Origin: Streptomyces plumbidurans | GTDB taxonomy: Bacteria > Actinomycetota > Actinomycetes > Streptomycetales > Streptomycetaceae | Length of the DNA stretch: 64,000 nt | Assembly (NCBI RefSeq): GCF_019857225.1 | Contig: NZ_JAFJSY010000042.1 | Span: 1 to 64,000 of the forward strand | Direction: 5' to 3' | In this document: positions 26,405-34,319 of the stretch, piece by piece | Position numbering within the stretch: the first letter of the stretch is position 1 | Layout: the number at the start of each line of letters is the position of its first letter | Position numbers and translations under genes: made by a program | The notes under the pieces: model-generated | Databases searched by the model: none | Told to the model about the DNA's origin: nothing | The model's input: only the letters and a program-made list of their open reading frames with translations

Positions 26405-27730
26405 GTGAGCGAGGCGGACACGGCGCGGGGCGTCACCGGCGAGGACGAGGTCGTGGACCTCTGCCGCGAGCTGATCCAGATCGACACCAGCAACTACGGC
26501 GACCACTCGGGTCCGGGTGAGCGCAAGGCGGCCGAGTACGTCGCCGGGAAGCTCGCCGAGGTGGGTCTCGAACCGGAGATCTTCGAGTCGCACCCGGGCC
26601 GGGCCTCCACCGTGGCCCGCATCGAGGGCGAGGACCCCTCGCGGCCCGCGCTCCTCATCCACGGCCACCTCGACGTCGTCCCGGCCAACGCCGACGACTG
26701 GACCCACCACCCCTTCTCCGGCGAGGTCGCCGACGGGTGCGTATGGGGCCGCGGGGCGGTCGACATGAAGGACATGGACGCGATGACCCTCGCGGTCGTA
26801 CGCGACCGGCTGCGCAGCGGGCGCCGGCCCCCGCGCGACATCGTCCTCGCCTTCCTCGCCGACGAGGAGGCGGGCGGCACGTACGGCGCCAAGCACCTGG
26901 TCACCGAGCACCCCGCTCTCTTCGAGGGCGTCACCGAGGCGATCAGCGAGGTGGGCGGGTTCTCCTTCACGGTCAGCGAGCAGCGGCGGCTGTATCTGAT
27001 CCAGACGGCCGAGAAGGGCATGCACTGGATGAAGCTGAAGGTGGCCGGCACCGCGGGCCACGGCTCGATGATCCACCGGGACAACGCGATCACCGAACTG
27101 TCGGAGGCGGTCGCACGCCTCGGCCGGCACAAGTTCCCCGTCCGCGTCACCAAGACGACCCGCGCCTTCCTCGACGAACTCGGCGACGCCCTCGGCACCG
27201 AGCTGGACCCGGAGGACATGGAAGGGACCCTGGCCAGGCTCGGTGGCATCGCCAAGCTCATCGGCGCGACCCTGAGCAACACGGCCAACCCCACCCAGCT
27301 CGGCGCGGGCTACAAGGTCAACGTCATCCCCGGCGAGGCCACGGCCCACGTCGACGGGCGCTTCCTGCCCGGCTTCGAGGAGGAGTTCCTCGCCGACCTC
27401 GACAAGATCCTCGGGCCGAAGGTGCAGCGCGAGGACGTGCACGCCGACAAGGCCGTCGAGACCACCTTCGACGGGGCGCTGGTGGAGGCCATGCAGTCCG
27501 CGCTGGTGGCCGAGGACCCGGCCGCCAAGGCCATCCCCTACATGCTCTCCGGCGGCACGGACGCCAAGTCCTTCGACGACCTCGGCATCCGCGGCTTCGG
27601 CTTCGCCCCGCTCAAGCTGCCCCCCGAGCTGGACTTCGCGGGCATGTTCCACGGTGTCGACGAGCGGGTGCCCGTCGACGGCCTGAAGTTCGGCGTGCGC
27701 GTCCTGGACCGGTTCATCGACGCTTCCTGA
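26405..27730 (+). CDS. M20/M25/M40-family metallohydrolase, 441 aa
   Basis: GTG 26405 is chosen because GGAGG lies 7 nt upstream. The metal and catalytic motifs are present: LLIHGHLDVVPAN (His ligand and catalytic Asp), WGRGAVDMKD (bridging Asp), FLADEEAGG (catalytic and ligand Glu pair), and a terminal GMFHGVDERV His ligand. The lid domain with AGHGSMIHRDNAI lies in the middle. Length fits dipeptidase/succinyl-diaminopimelate desuccinylase-like enzymes. The substrate is not defined by the sequence; peptide or N-acyl amino acid hydrolysis in the cytoplasm is most likely. It stands alone, downstream of a divergent tRNA. Confidence 0.9.
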   Translation: MSEADTARGVTGEDEVVDLCRELIQIDTSNYGDHSGPGERKAAEYVAGKLAEVGLEPEIFESHPGRASTVARIEGEDPSRPALLIHGHLDVVPANADDWTHHPFSGEVADGCVWGRGAVDMKDMDAMTLAVVRDRLRSGRRPPRDIVLAFLADEEAGGTYGAKHLVTEHPALFEGVTEAISEVGGFSFTVSEQRRLYLIQTAEKGMHWMKLKVAGTAGHGSMIHRDNAITELSEAVARLGRHKFPVRVTKTTRAFLDELGDALGTELDPEDMEGTLARLGGIAKLIGATLSNTANPTQLGAGYKVNVIPGEATAHVDGRFLPGFEEEFLADLDKILGPKVQREDVHADKAVETTFDGALVEAMQSALVAEDPAAKAIPYMLSGGTDAKSFDDLGIRGFGFAPLKLPPELDFAGMFHGVDERVPVDGLKFGVRVLDRFIDAS

Positions 27731-27861
27731 CCGACGGAGACCGACGCATCCTGACCGTCGTGGACCGCTGGTTCGTGACCTTCGTCATCGCCGCTTCGTG
27801 ACCTTCGTAATCGGCAGCGCGTACGGAGTGGCGCCGGGACGGGTGAATGCGACCATCAGCT

Positions 27862-27889
27862 CGTAGCTCCATTACTTCCTCCTCGTTAC
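27862..27889 (+). promoter_or_regulatory. BldN-type promoter candidate for chpH
   Basis: CGTAGC (27862-27867), a 16-bp spacer, then CGTTAC (27884-27889). This fits the reported sigma-BldN consensus (CGTAAC at -35, CGTTGA at -10) at 5/6 and 4/6 positions. It would start RNA roughly 45 nt before the chpH ATG. Chaplin genes are known BldN targets. Confidence 0.5.
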
Positions 27890-27939
27890 AGGTAATGCGA
27901 TCAGCAACACGAGATCGCTTTTGCCTACAAGGAGGAATA

Positions 27940-28173
27940 ATGATCAAGAAGGTCGTCGCTGCTGCGGCTGCCACTGGTGGTCTGGTTCTCGCGGGTGCGG
28001 GCCTGGCTGTCGCCGACTCCGGTGCTCAGGGTGCCGCTGTGCACTCCCCGGGCGTCGTTTCCGGCAACGTCGTTCAGGTGCCCGTTCACGTCCCGGTGAA
28101 CGTCTGCGGCAACACGGTCTCCGTGATCGGGCTGCTGAACCCCGCCTTCGGCAACACCTGCATCAACAAGTGA
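27940..28173 (+). CDS. chpH: Short chaplin ChpH
   Basis: 77 residues with AAGGAGG 6 nt ahead of ATG. A Sec signal peptide (MIKKVVAAAAATGGLVLAGA, cleavage near AVADSG) precedes one chaplin domain: SPGVVSGNVVQVPVHVPVNVCGNTVSVIGLLNPAFGNTCINK, with the two conserved cysteines that form an intradomain disulfide. As I recall it, the protein is nearly identical to S. coelicolor ChpH. Secreted short chaplins assemble into amyloid-like fibres that make aerial hyphae and spores hydrophobic. It lies directly upstream of the wall-anchored chpC, as in S. coelicolor, with a strong hairpin between them. Confidence 0.96.
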   Translation: MIKKVVAAAAATGGLVLAGAGLAVADSGAQGAAVHSPGVVSGNVVQVPVHVPVNVCGNTVSVIGLLNPAFGNTCINK

Positions 28174-28202
28174 CGTCGATCCGCTGAGGGTCGTTTCACG
28201 CC

Positions 28203-28241
28203 GTCGGCTCCGGAGCGCACGCCATGCGCTCCGGGGCCGAC
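28203..28241 (+). terminator. Terminator after chpH
   Basis: GTCGGC-T-CCGGAGCGC pairs with GCGCTCCGG-G-GCCGAC around a 7-nt loop, 30 nt past the chpH stop. It should separate chpH and chpC transcripts. Confidence 0.7.
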
Positions 28242-28314
28242 CGGCCGTTGTACCGGATTTCTTCGTGGAATTCGCAGGATTCCAGGTCAGGATCGAAGGC
28301 AGGAGAATTCAGCA

Positions 28315-29037
28315 ATGCGACAGGTCACCCGCAAGGGCCTGATGACCGTGGCAGCCGCGACCGGCGTGCTCGCCGCAGCAGGCGGCTACGCCCACGCCGA
28401 CTCGGGCGCGAGCGGTTCGAGCTCCAACTCACCAGGCGTCCTGTCCGGCAACACGGTGCAGGTGCCCGTTCATGTCCCGGTCAACGTCTGCGGCAACACG
28501 GTCGACGTCGTCGGGGTCCTCAACCCGGCCGCGGGCAATTCGTGCGCCAACGAGAGCGGCGGTGGCTCCTCTCATGGGCACGGTGGCTCGCGGGCTCACG
28601 GTCACGCCAGTGATTCGCCGGGTGTGGGTTCCGGCAACCTGGTCCAGGTGCCGGTCGACGTGCCGGTGAACGTGTGCGGCAACAGCATCGACGTCATCGG
28701 CATCGGCAACCCCGCCAAGGACGACGACTGCACCAACGGCGGCTCGGGCGGCGGGCACAAGACGCCTCCGGGCGGTCACGAGACGACTCCGCCGGGCAAC
28801 CCCTCGGAGCCCACTCACCCCGGCACCCCGAGCACGCCTCCCGGTACGGGCGGCGAGACGCCGGGCGGCTCCACGCACCCGAACCACCCGGGCACCCAGA
28901 CGGGCACCCAGCCCGCGGGCTCCGCACAGCTGGCGCACACCGGCAGCGACCTGCCGATGGGCCTCGTGCTCCCGGTGGGCGCGGGCGCGCTGCTGGCCGG
29001 AGCGGTCATGTACCGCAAGGCGCGCGCTTCCGCATAA
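28315..29037 (+). CDS. chpC: Long, sortase-anchored chaplin ChpC
   Basis: 240 residues. A signal peptide (to about AHADSG) is followed by two chaplin domains (SPGVLSGNTVQVPVHVPVNVC and SPGVGSGNLVQVPVDVPVNVC, each with paired cysteines). Between and after them are Gly/Ser/His- and Pro/Thr/Gly-rich spacers. The C-terminus has LAHTG (LAxTG-type sorting motif for class E sortase), a hydrophobic helix and a basic tail (YRKARASA). The mature protein is expected to be covalently attached to peptidoglycan and to anchor short-chaplin fibres. ATG follows GGAGAATTCAGC. Confidence 0.95.
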   Translation: MRQVTRKGLMTVAAATGVLAAAGGYAHADSGASGSSSNSPGVLSGNTVQVPVHVPVNVCGNTVDVVGVLNPAAGNSCANESGGGSSHGHGGSRAHGHASDSPGVGSGNLVQVPVDVPVNVCGNSIDVIGIGNPAKDDDCTNGGSGGGHKTPPGGHETTPPGNPSEPTHPGTPSTPPGTGGETPGGSTHPNHPGTQTGTQPAGSAQLAHTGSDLPMGLVLPVGAGALLAGAVMYRKARASA

Positions 29038-29090
29038 GGAGCCACAGGCACGGACAAAGCACCGGAAACTTCCCTAGCGGTGCGCAGAAC

Positions 29091-29122
29091 GGAGCGGGCC
29101 CCGTGCTGGCGGGGCCCGCTCC
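29091..29122. terminator. Bidirectional terminator between chpC and DUF5703 gene
   Basis: A perfect 12-bp stem (GGAGCGGGCCCC with its complement) and an 8-nt loop, followed on the + strand by GTTTCGGT. It separates convergent genes. Confidence 0.75.
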
Positions 29123-29149
29123 GTTTCGGTCGTCCGTCCCGGCCTCAGC

Positions 29150-29338
29150 TCACCACGTGGCGCGCACCTGGCGGATGATCCGCCGTCGCAACCGCACCCT
29201 GCGGCTTCCGTCGCGCATCAGGCTCAGACGGTCCAACTCCCAGTGACCGTACTCGGCATGGTCCGTCAGCAGGCGTGTGGCGTCCTTGCGGGAAACCCCG
29301 CGCGGTACGTACACGTCGACAAATTCGTATTCCGGCAT
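29150..29338 (-). CDS. DUF5703 family small protein, 62 aa
   Basis: A small basic protein starting PEYEFVDVYVPRGVSRKDATRLLTDHAEYGHWELDRL and ending in an Arg-rich stretch (SRRVRLRRRIIRQVRATW). I recognise this as the actinobacterial DUF5703 family, of unknown function. No signal peptide or membrane segment. It is divergent from the acidic-protein gene whose ATG lies 48 nt away, so the two share a very short promoter interval. Confidence 0.85.
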   Translation of the reverse strand: MPEYEFVDVYVPRGVSRKDATRLLTDHAEYGHWELDRLSLMRDGSRRVRLRRRIIRQVRATW

Positions 29339-29385
29339 CGCATCTATTGTGCGGGCTGGGGCCCGGTACGGATAGCGTCTGCACT

Positions 29386-30150
29386 ATGTCTGATGCTGTG
29401 CAGCCCACCGCTGCCGAGGTACGCGCCGCCGCCGAGGCGGTCAAGACCGCGCTCGACCGCCACCTGGCCGCGGTCGAACGCAGGTCCGGGGAGGACGACC
29501 CGGCTGTCTACGAGGCGTTCAACGAGCTCGCCGCGGCCGCCGAGACGTACGACGAGCTGCTTTACGACCGCTACGACGAGGTCACGCCCTTCGAGATCCC
29601 CGGTGCGGAGGACTCGCTGCCCCCGTACAAGGGCCCCGAGGAGCCGAACGCGCTGAGCGTGCTCATCCGCCGCGACTACGCCGTGGTGGAGCCGCAGCGG
29701 CTGCTGGCACAGGCGCAGCGCGTGGAGGCCGCCGACTCCGACGACGGCCGAGGCGCGGGCGCGGAGGCCTCCACGACGGTGCACGGCGCGCTGGGCATTC
29801 TCTTCGGCGAGTTCGAACCGGACGAGATCGCCTCGCGGCACAAGGAGTTCGGGCTGGAGGAGGGCGACTCCACGCTCTGGGTGACGGCGACGGACGAACC
29901 GGCCGAGCCCGGCGAGTGGCTCGAGGCGCCGTTCGACCAGATCGACCCGCAGCGGGTGGTGTGCCGCTTCGACGTCAGCGCGGTGTTCGACGAGGACCTC
30001 GACGACATCCGCCTCGACGACGAGGACGACGACGTCGACGACGTTGAGGTCGACGAGGACGAGGACGAGGACGAGGTCGATCTCGACGACGACGTCGACA
30101 GCGATCTGGACGGCGAGGAGGACTTGGAGCCGCTGGACGCGGAACGCTGA
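29386..30150 (+). CDS. Acidic conserved hypothetical protein, 254 aa
   Basis: ATG 29386 is chosen because a -10-like TAGCGT lies 7 nt upstream and there is no ribosome site, indicating a leaderless message. The first 190 residues are helical and charged (EVRAAAEAVKTALDRHLAAVE ... EVTPFEIPGAEDSLPPYKGPEEPNALSVLIRRDYAVVEPQRLL), with no family I can name. The last 60 residues are almost only Asp, Glu, Val and Leu. Acidic tails of this kind often bind basic partners or mimic DNA, but that is inference. Conserved in Streptomyces as far as I recall. Cytoplasmic. Confidence 0.8.
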   Translation: MSDAVQPTAAEVRAAAEAVKTALDRHLAAVERRSGEDDPAVYEAFNELAAAAETYDELLYDRYDEVTPFEIPGAEDSLPPYKGPEEPNALSVLIRRDYAVVEPQRLLAQAQRVEAADSDDGRGAGAEASTTVHGALGILFGEFEPDEIASRHKEFGLEEGDSTLWVTATDEPAEPGEWLEAPFDQIDPQRVVCRFDVSAVFDEDLDDIRLDDEDDDVDDVEVDEDEDEDEVDLDDDVDSDLDGEEDLEPLDAER

Positions 30151-30235
30151 ACACCGCGGATCGCGGATCGCGGATCGCGGACGGTGGGCGATCGCGCTAC
30201 GGCCGTCTCAACACGGCCGACGCGCCATGGTCAGG

Positions 30236-30278
30236 ACGGCGGCGGCCCCGGGGGCGAGAACCCCGGGACCGCCGCCGT
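30236..30278. terminator. Bidirectional terminator between acidic-protein gene and pseudo-RecD gene
   Basis: A GC-rich hairpin: ACGGCGGCGG-CCCCGGGG pairs with CCCCGGG-A-CCGCCGCCGT around GCGAGAA. It sits between converging genes. Confidence 0.7.
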
Positions 30279-30303
30279 TGTCGTGGAGCGGTCGTGAGCG
30301 GGG

Positions 30304-33225
30304 TCAGCCGGTGGCCGGCACCTGGGTCGCCAGCAGCAGCGGCAGGCGGGTGGTGCGGGGCTTGGCCACGACCTCGGCGACGGCTCTGGGCAGTGCCTGT
30401 TCGACGCCGTGGACGACGGACAGATGTCGGTCCGCCCGGCCGAACGCGGTGTAGATCCATGCGCGGCTCAGGGACGGCACCGCGTCTCCGGGCAGCACCG
30501 CGACCACCGCGGGCCACCGGTCACCCACCGCCTGGTGCGCGGTCAGCGCCCACCCGTGGCGCACGCACTGCTCCACCCGCTCCTTCGCCACCACGACGGG
30601 CAGGCCCGAGCACGACAGATGCAGCCCGTCGGCGTCGGCCTTCACCACGGTGCCCGGGACCGTACGCCCCGGTGCGGGGGAGTAGGCGATCCGGTCGCCG
30701 GGGTCGAAGCCGCCGAAGCGTCCGGGGCCGGGGTTGAGGCGTTCCTTCAGCGCCGCGTTGAGCACCCGGGTGCCCGCCGCGCCGCCGTGGCCCGGGGTGA
30801 TCACCACCGTCTGCTCGGGGGGAACGCCGATCGCGCGCGGCACCGAGTCCGCTACGAGCTGCACGGTCCGGTGCACGGCCTCGCCCGCGTCCCGCACGGG
30901 GACGATGACGACCTCCTTGCCCGGGGCCTCGATCTGGCCCAGCTCGCCGATACCGATGCCGGAGACCAGCTCGCCCAGCGGCCCCGAGTCGGGCAGCCGG
31001 GAGGAGACCCGGGGGCAGACCCGTGCTGCCAGCAGGTCGGCGAACACCCGCCCGGGCCCGGCCGACCACAGCACCGCGGGGTCGCCGGCCAGCACCAGCC
31101 GGGCGCCGTCGGGCAGCGACTCGACGAGCAGGGCCGCCGTTTCGACGTCCAGCTGAGGTGCGTCGAGTACGACGAGGAGATCCAGGTCCAGCGCGCCGTC
31201 GGCATCCCGCCCGGGGCCCTCGACGCCGGAGAGCAGACCGGCGACGGTGGTGGCGCGGGAAGCGTCGGGCCCGGCGCCCTCCTGCCCCTGCCCGGTGCTT
31301 TCCTGCCCTTCCCCGGCCCGGAGCGCCGCGAACCGGTCGCGGCCGCCGGGGGTGTGCGTGGCCGCCCAGGCACGCAGTCCGAGGTCTGCCGCGATGCCCA
31401 GCAGCGCCGCCGGTTCGGCCCGGGACGCCTCGCCGCCGGAGTGCAGCACCAGGCCGTGACCGGCGACCGCGCGGACGAGCTCGGCGGTGGAGCCCTGCGC
31501 CGCGACGGCCGCCTGCTCCCAGTCCTCGGCCGAACCGTCCTGCTTCGGCACGGAGTTGATCAGCCGGGCCAGACCGTCGGCGAGGCTCTCCTCCGCGAGG
31601 GCGTACCGCTCCAGGCCGATCAGGACGCGGACCGGGCGCTCCTCGGCCTGCTCGCCGTCCTCGGCCGGCTCCGGTGCCGGTGCGGTCGGGTCGAGGACGT
31701 CCTGGAAGACCAGGGCATCGCCCTCCGCGACGGTGCTCTGTACGGCCTCCTCCGCGTCGGGCACGCCCCGTTGGGTCAGCGCCGCGATGAGCGCGGACAT
31801 CTCCAGGGCCGTGTGCCCTGCGAGGGCCGCCTGCTCCAGCAGCCATCCCGTCAGCGCCCGGCCTCGCCGCTCGTCGTCCGGCCGGCACTCCGCGCCGAGC
31901 AGCGCCCGCGCGAATCCGTCGGCCTGCTCCGGCCGTACGCCGCCGACGCGCAGCAGCAGCCACGGGTCCGACCGCAACTGTTCGTCCGCGCCCTCGCCGA
32001 GGGCCGCGGTGATCTGCGGTGCGAGGGTGTCCGGGGCGCCTCCGTCGGCCAGAACGCGTCCCACCGCGCCCAACGTCTCCGGGGCGGGAGCCGCGGGCGA
32101 TGCGGCGGGCGCGGGCTGGGGGCGCCGCACCGGCTCGGGCGCGGGGCGCCGGGGGGCACGCTCGGGCTCGCCGAAGACGGCGGCCACGGGTTTCTGCCCA
32201 CTCTCCACGGCCCGGACGGCAGCAAGCAGATCGGCCGCCTTCCCACGGAGCTTCGCACCACTGTCGATGGGGCCCCGCTTCTCCGCCTTACGCCGCTCGA
32301 TCCGCTCCCGCTCAACCTGCTGAGCCAGCAACTCTGCCTCGGCCTCGGACAGTTGAGCGGCGGTCGCACCGTCGCCGTCGGACGTTGCTTGCGCAGTGGG
32401 GTCCGCGTCTGGTGCGGCGGTTTCTGCGGCCGGTGCGGCCGTCCTCGCGTCTGGTGCCGCCGTTCCCGCGTCCGGTGCGGCACCGTCCGCCGCCTCGTCC
32501 TGCGTGGTTTCATCGTGCGCGGCGTTGTCCTGCGCAGCCTCGTCCGACGGGGCGCTGTCCGCAGCCTCGCTGTCCGCCGCCTTGTGCTGCGGGGTGCCCT
32601 TCGCAGCCTCGTCGTCCGCGCCCTCATCCTGCGCGCCGCCGTCCGTCATCTCGCCCTCCACCGCCTCGTCGTGCGCGGCCTCGCTGTCCGTGGCCCTGTC
32701 CGGTGCGGCGTCATGCGCGGCCGCATCCTGCGAGGCTGCATCTGCATCCTTTGAGGCGCCGCCCGCCGCCTGATCCTGCGGGGCGCCGTTCACGGCCCTA
32801 TCGCGCGCGGCCTCATCCCGCGCGGCGCTGTCCGTCACCCTGCCGTCCACCGCCTCGTCTGGTGCGGCGCCATGCGCGGCCGCATCCCGCGAGACCGCAT
32901 CCTTTGAGGCACCGCCCGCAGCCTCACCCTGCGCCGCACCGTCCGCGGCCCCGCCCGCCACCTCGTCCTCAGTGGCGCTCTCGTCCTGCGCGGCCGCGCG
33001 CACCACCCCGCCCCGCCCCGCCTCATCCCGCGCCCCCGCGCCCGGCGTCCCCTTCGCTTCCGTCCCAGGCGTCCCCGGCGTTCCCGCCCCCGGCGCTCCC
33101 GTGTCCCGCGCGCCCGACGCCCCCTTCGCTCCCGCCCCCGGCGTCCCCGGCGCCCCCGCGCCCCCCGCTCCCGCCCCCGGCATCCCCGGCGTGGCGTTCT
33201 CCGTGGTTTCCGGGTGCGTGCTCAC
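30304..33225 (-). CDS. Helix-hairpin-helix RecD2/TraA-like protein with degenerate ATPase motifs, 973 aa
   Basis: GTG start, overlapped by the end of the aldo/keto reductase gene (GTGA). Residues 1-285 are low-complexity: Gly/Ala/Pro repeats, then many DEAA/DGA-type Ala/Asp/Glu repeats. About 285-350 is charged (QQVERERIERRKAEKRG). The rest follows the RecD2 order: an HHH region (LLLRVGGVRPEQADGFARALLGAE), an N-terminal domain, a P-loop position, a Walker B position and a C-terminal UvrD_C_2-like domain (WALTAHQAVGDRWPAVVAVL ... YTAFGRADRHLSVV). The P-loop position reads HSGGEASRAEPAALL instead of GGPGTGKTTT, and Walker B reads VVLDAPQLD instead of VDEA. So I expect no ATPase or helicase activity; a DNA-binding or scaffolding role is likelier. 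Confidence 0.7.
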   Translation of the reverse strand: MSTHPETTENATPGMPGAGAGGAGAPGTPGAGAKGASGARDTGAPGAGTPGTPGTEAKGTPGAGARDEAGRGGVVRAAAQDESATEDEVAGGAADGAAQGEAAGGASKDAVSRDAAAHGAAPDEAVDGRVTDSAARDEAARDRAVNGAPQDQAAGGASKDADAASQDAAAHDAAPDRATDSEAAHDEAVEGEMTDGGAQDEGADDEAAKGTPQHKAADSEAADSAPSDEAAQDNAAHDETTQDEAADGAAPDAGTAAPDARTAAPAAETAAPDADPTAQATSDGDGATAAQLSEAEAELLAQQVERERIERRKAEKRGPIDSGAKLRGKAADLLAAVRAVESGQKPVAAVFGEPERAPRRPAPEPVRRPQPAPAASPAAPAPETLGAVGRVLADGGAPDTLAPQITAALGEGADEQLRSDPWLLLRVGGVRPEQADGFARALLGAECRPDDERRGRALTGWLLEQAALAGHTALEMSALIAALTQRGVPDAEEAVQSTVAEGDALVFQDVLDPTAPAPEPAEDGEQAEERPVRVLIGLERYALAEESLADGLARLINSVPKQDGSAEDWEQAAVAAQGSTAELVRAVAGHGLVLHSGGEASRAEPAALLGIAADLGLRAWAATHTPGGRDRFAALRAGEGQESTGQGQEGAGPDASRATTVAGLLSGVEGPGRDADGALDLDLLVVLDAPQLDVETAALLVESLPDGARLVLAGDPAVLWSAGPGRVFADLLAARVCPRVSSRLPDSGPLGELVSGIGIGELGQIEAPGKEVVIVPVRDAGEAVHRTVQLVADSVPRAIGVPPEQTVVITPGHGGAAGTRVLNAALKERLNPGPGRFGGFDPGDRIAYSPAPGRTVPGTVVKADADGLHLSCSGLPVVVAKERVEQCVRHGWALTAHQAVGDRWPAVVAVLPGDAVPSLSRAWIYTAFGRADRHLSVVHGVEQALPRAVAEVVAKPRTTRLPLLLATQVPATG

Positions 33226-34208
33226 AGCGTGCTCCAGTCGTGATCGGGATAGCGGTGCACGGGCGCCGACACGTCGTCGAGAGCCCGGCAGATCTCGTCA
33301 GGAAGACTAAGCGTCTCCACTGACAATGCCGCCGTGAGCTGCTGCGCGTTGCGTGGGCCGATGATGGGGGCGGTCACGCCGGGCCGGTCGCGGATCCAGG
33401 CGAGGGCGACCTGAAGGGGCGTCACCGCGAGCCCGTCCGCCGCGGTCTGCACGGCGTCCACGATGCGGCTCGCCGTGTCGTCGAGGTAGGGCGCCACGAA
33501 GGGCGCGAGGTGTTCCGAGGCGCCCCGCGAGTCGGCGGGAGCCGAGTCGCCGCGGTACTTGGCCGTCAGGACCCCGCGGCCCAGCGGCGAGGACGGCAGC
33601 AGACCGATGCCCAGGTCCAGCGCGGCCGGCAGCACCTCGCGCTCCACGCCGCGCTGCAGCAGTGAGTACTCCATCTGCGAACTGGCCAGTCTCGTACGCG
33701 TACCGGGCGCGGCGAGCTGCCAGGTCGCGGCCTTGGCGAGCTGCCAGCCGCAGAAGTTGGACACCCCGGCATAGCGGGCGCGACCGCTGCTGACCGCGAG
33801 GTCGAGCGCGTGGAGGGTCTCGTCGAGCGGGGTGCAGGGGTCGTAGGCGTGGATGTGCCAGACGTCGACGTAGTCCGTGCCGAGCCGGGCGAGTGAGGCG
33901 TCCAGTGCGGACAGGAGGTGCCCGCGCGAGCCGTCGACGCGGCGGTCCGGGTCGGGCACGCTGCCCGCCTTGGTCGAGATCACCAGATCCCGGCGCGGCA
34001 CCAGGCCTTCTATCAGGCGCCCGAGCAGATACTCGGCCTCCCCGTCGCCGTACACGTCCGCCGTGTCGACGAGGTTGCCGCCCGCCTCCCAGAACGATTT
34101 CAAGAGGTCCGCGGCGTCGTGTTCGTCTGTGTCCCTGCCCCAGGTGAGGGTGCCGAGTCCGATACGGGACACGCGAAGACCGGTACGGCCGAGATGCCTC
34201 TGCTCCAT
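33222..34208 (-). CDS. Aldo/keto reductase, 328 aa
   Basis: An NADPH-dependent TIM-barrel oxidoreductase of the AKR superfamily. The catalytic tetrad can be read: Asp and Tyr in DTADVYGDGEAEYLLGR, Lys in LVISTKAG, and His in YVDVWHIHAYDP. The C-terminal cofactor loop has APIIGPRNAQQLTAAL. Length is normal. The start (MEQRHLGRTGLRVSRIGLGTLTWG) is typical. The physiological carbonyl substrate is unknown. It overlaps the pseudo-RecD gene by 4 nt and reads into it, so the two form an operon. Confidence 0.93.
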   Translation of the reverse strand: MEQRHLGRTGLRVSRIGLGTLTWGRDTDEHDAADLLKSFWEAGGNLVDTADVYGDGEAEYLLGRLIEGLVPRRDLVISTKAGSVPDPDRRVDGSRGHLLSALDASLARLGTDYVDVWHIHAYDPCTPLDETLHALDLAVSSGRARYAGVSNFCGWQLAKAATWQLAAPGTRTRLASSQMEYSLLQRGVEREVLPAALDLGIGLLPSSPLGRGVLTAKYRGDSAPADSRGASEHLAPFVAPYLDDTASRIVDAVQTAADGLAVTPLQVALAWIRDRPGVTAPIIGPRNAQQLTAALSVETLSLPDEICRALDDVSAPVHRYPDHDWSTL

Positions 34209-34294
34209 GAACGCCGAGATTACTGGCCTGAACCTGTGGCGTGGGGGCCTGTGGACAACCAGTTTTCACACGCTAGGGTCTGCGGAAAGGCACG

Positions 34295-34308
34295 TTACTG
34301 ATCGGTAA
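34295..34308. promoter_or_regulatory. Operator-like palindrome before the F420 oxidoreductase gene
   Basis: TTACTGATCGGTAA is a near-perfect 14-bp palindrome (TTAC-N6-GTAA) ending 11 nt before the ATG, downstream of a TAGGGT -10 candidate at 34274. It resembles TetR-family half-sites, but no regulator gene is adjacent. Confidence 0.35.
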
Positions 34309-34319
34309 GGGGAAACGGC

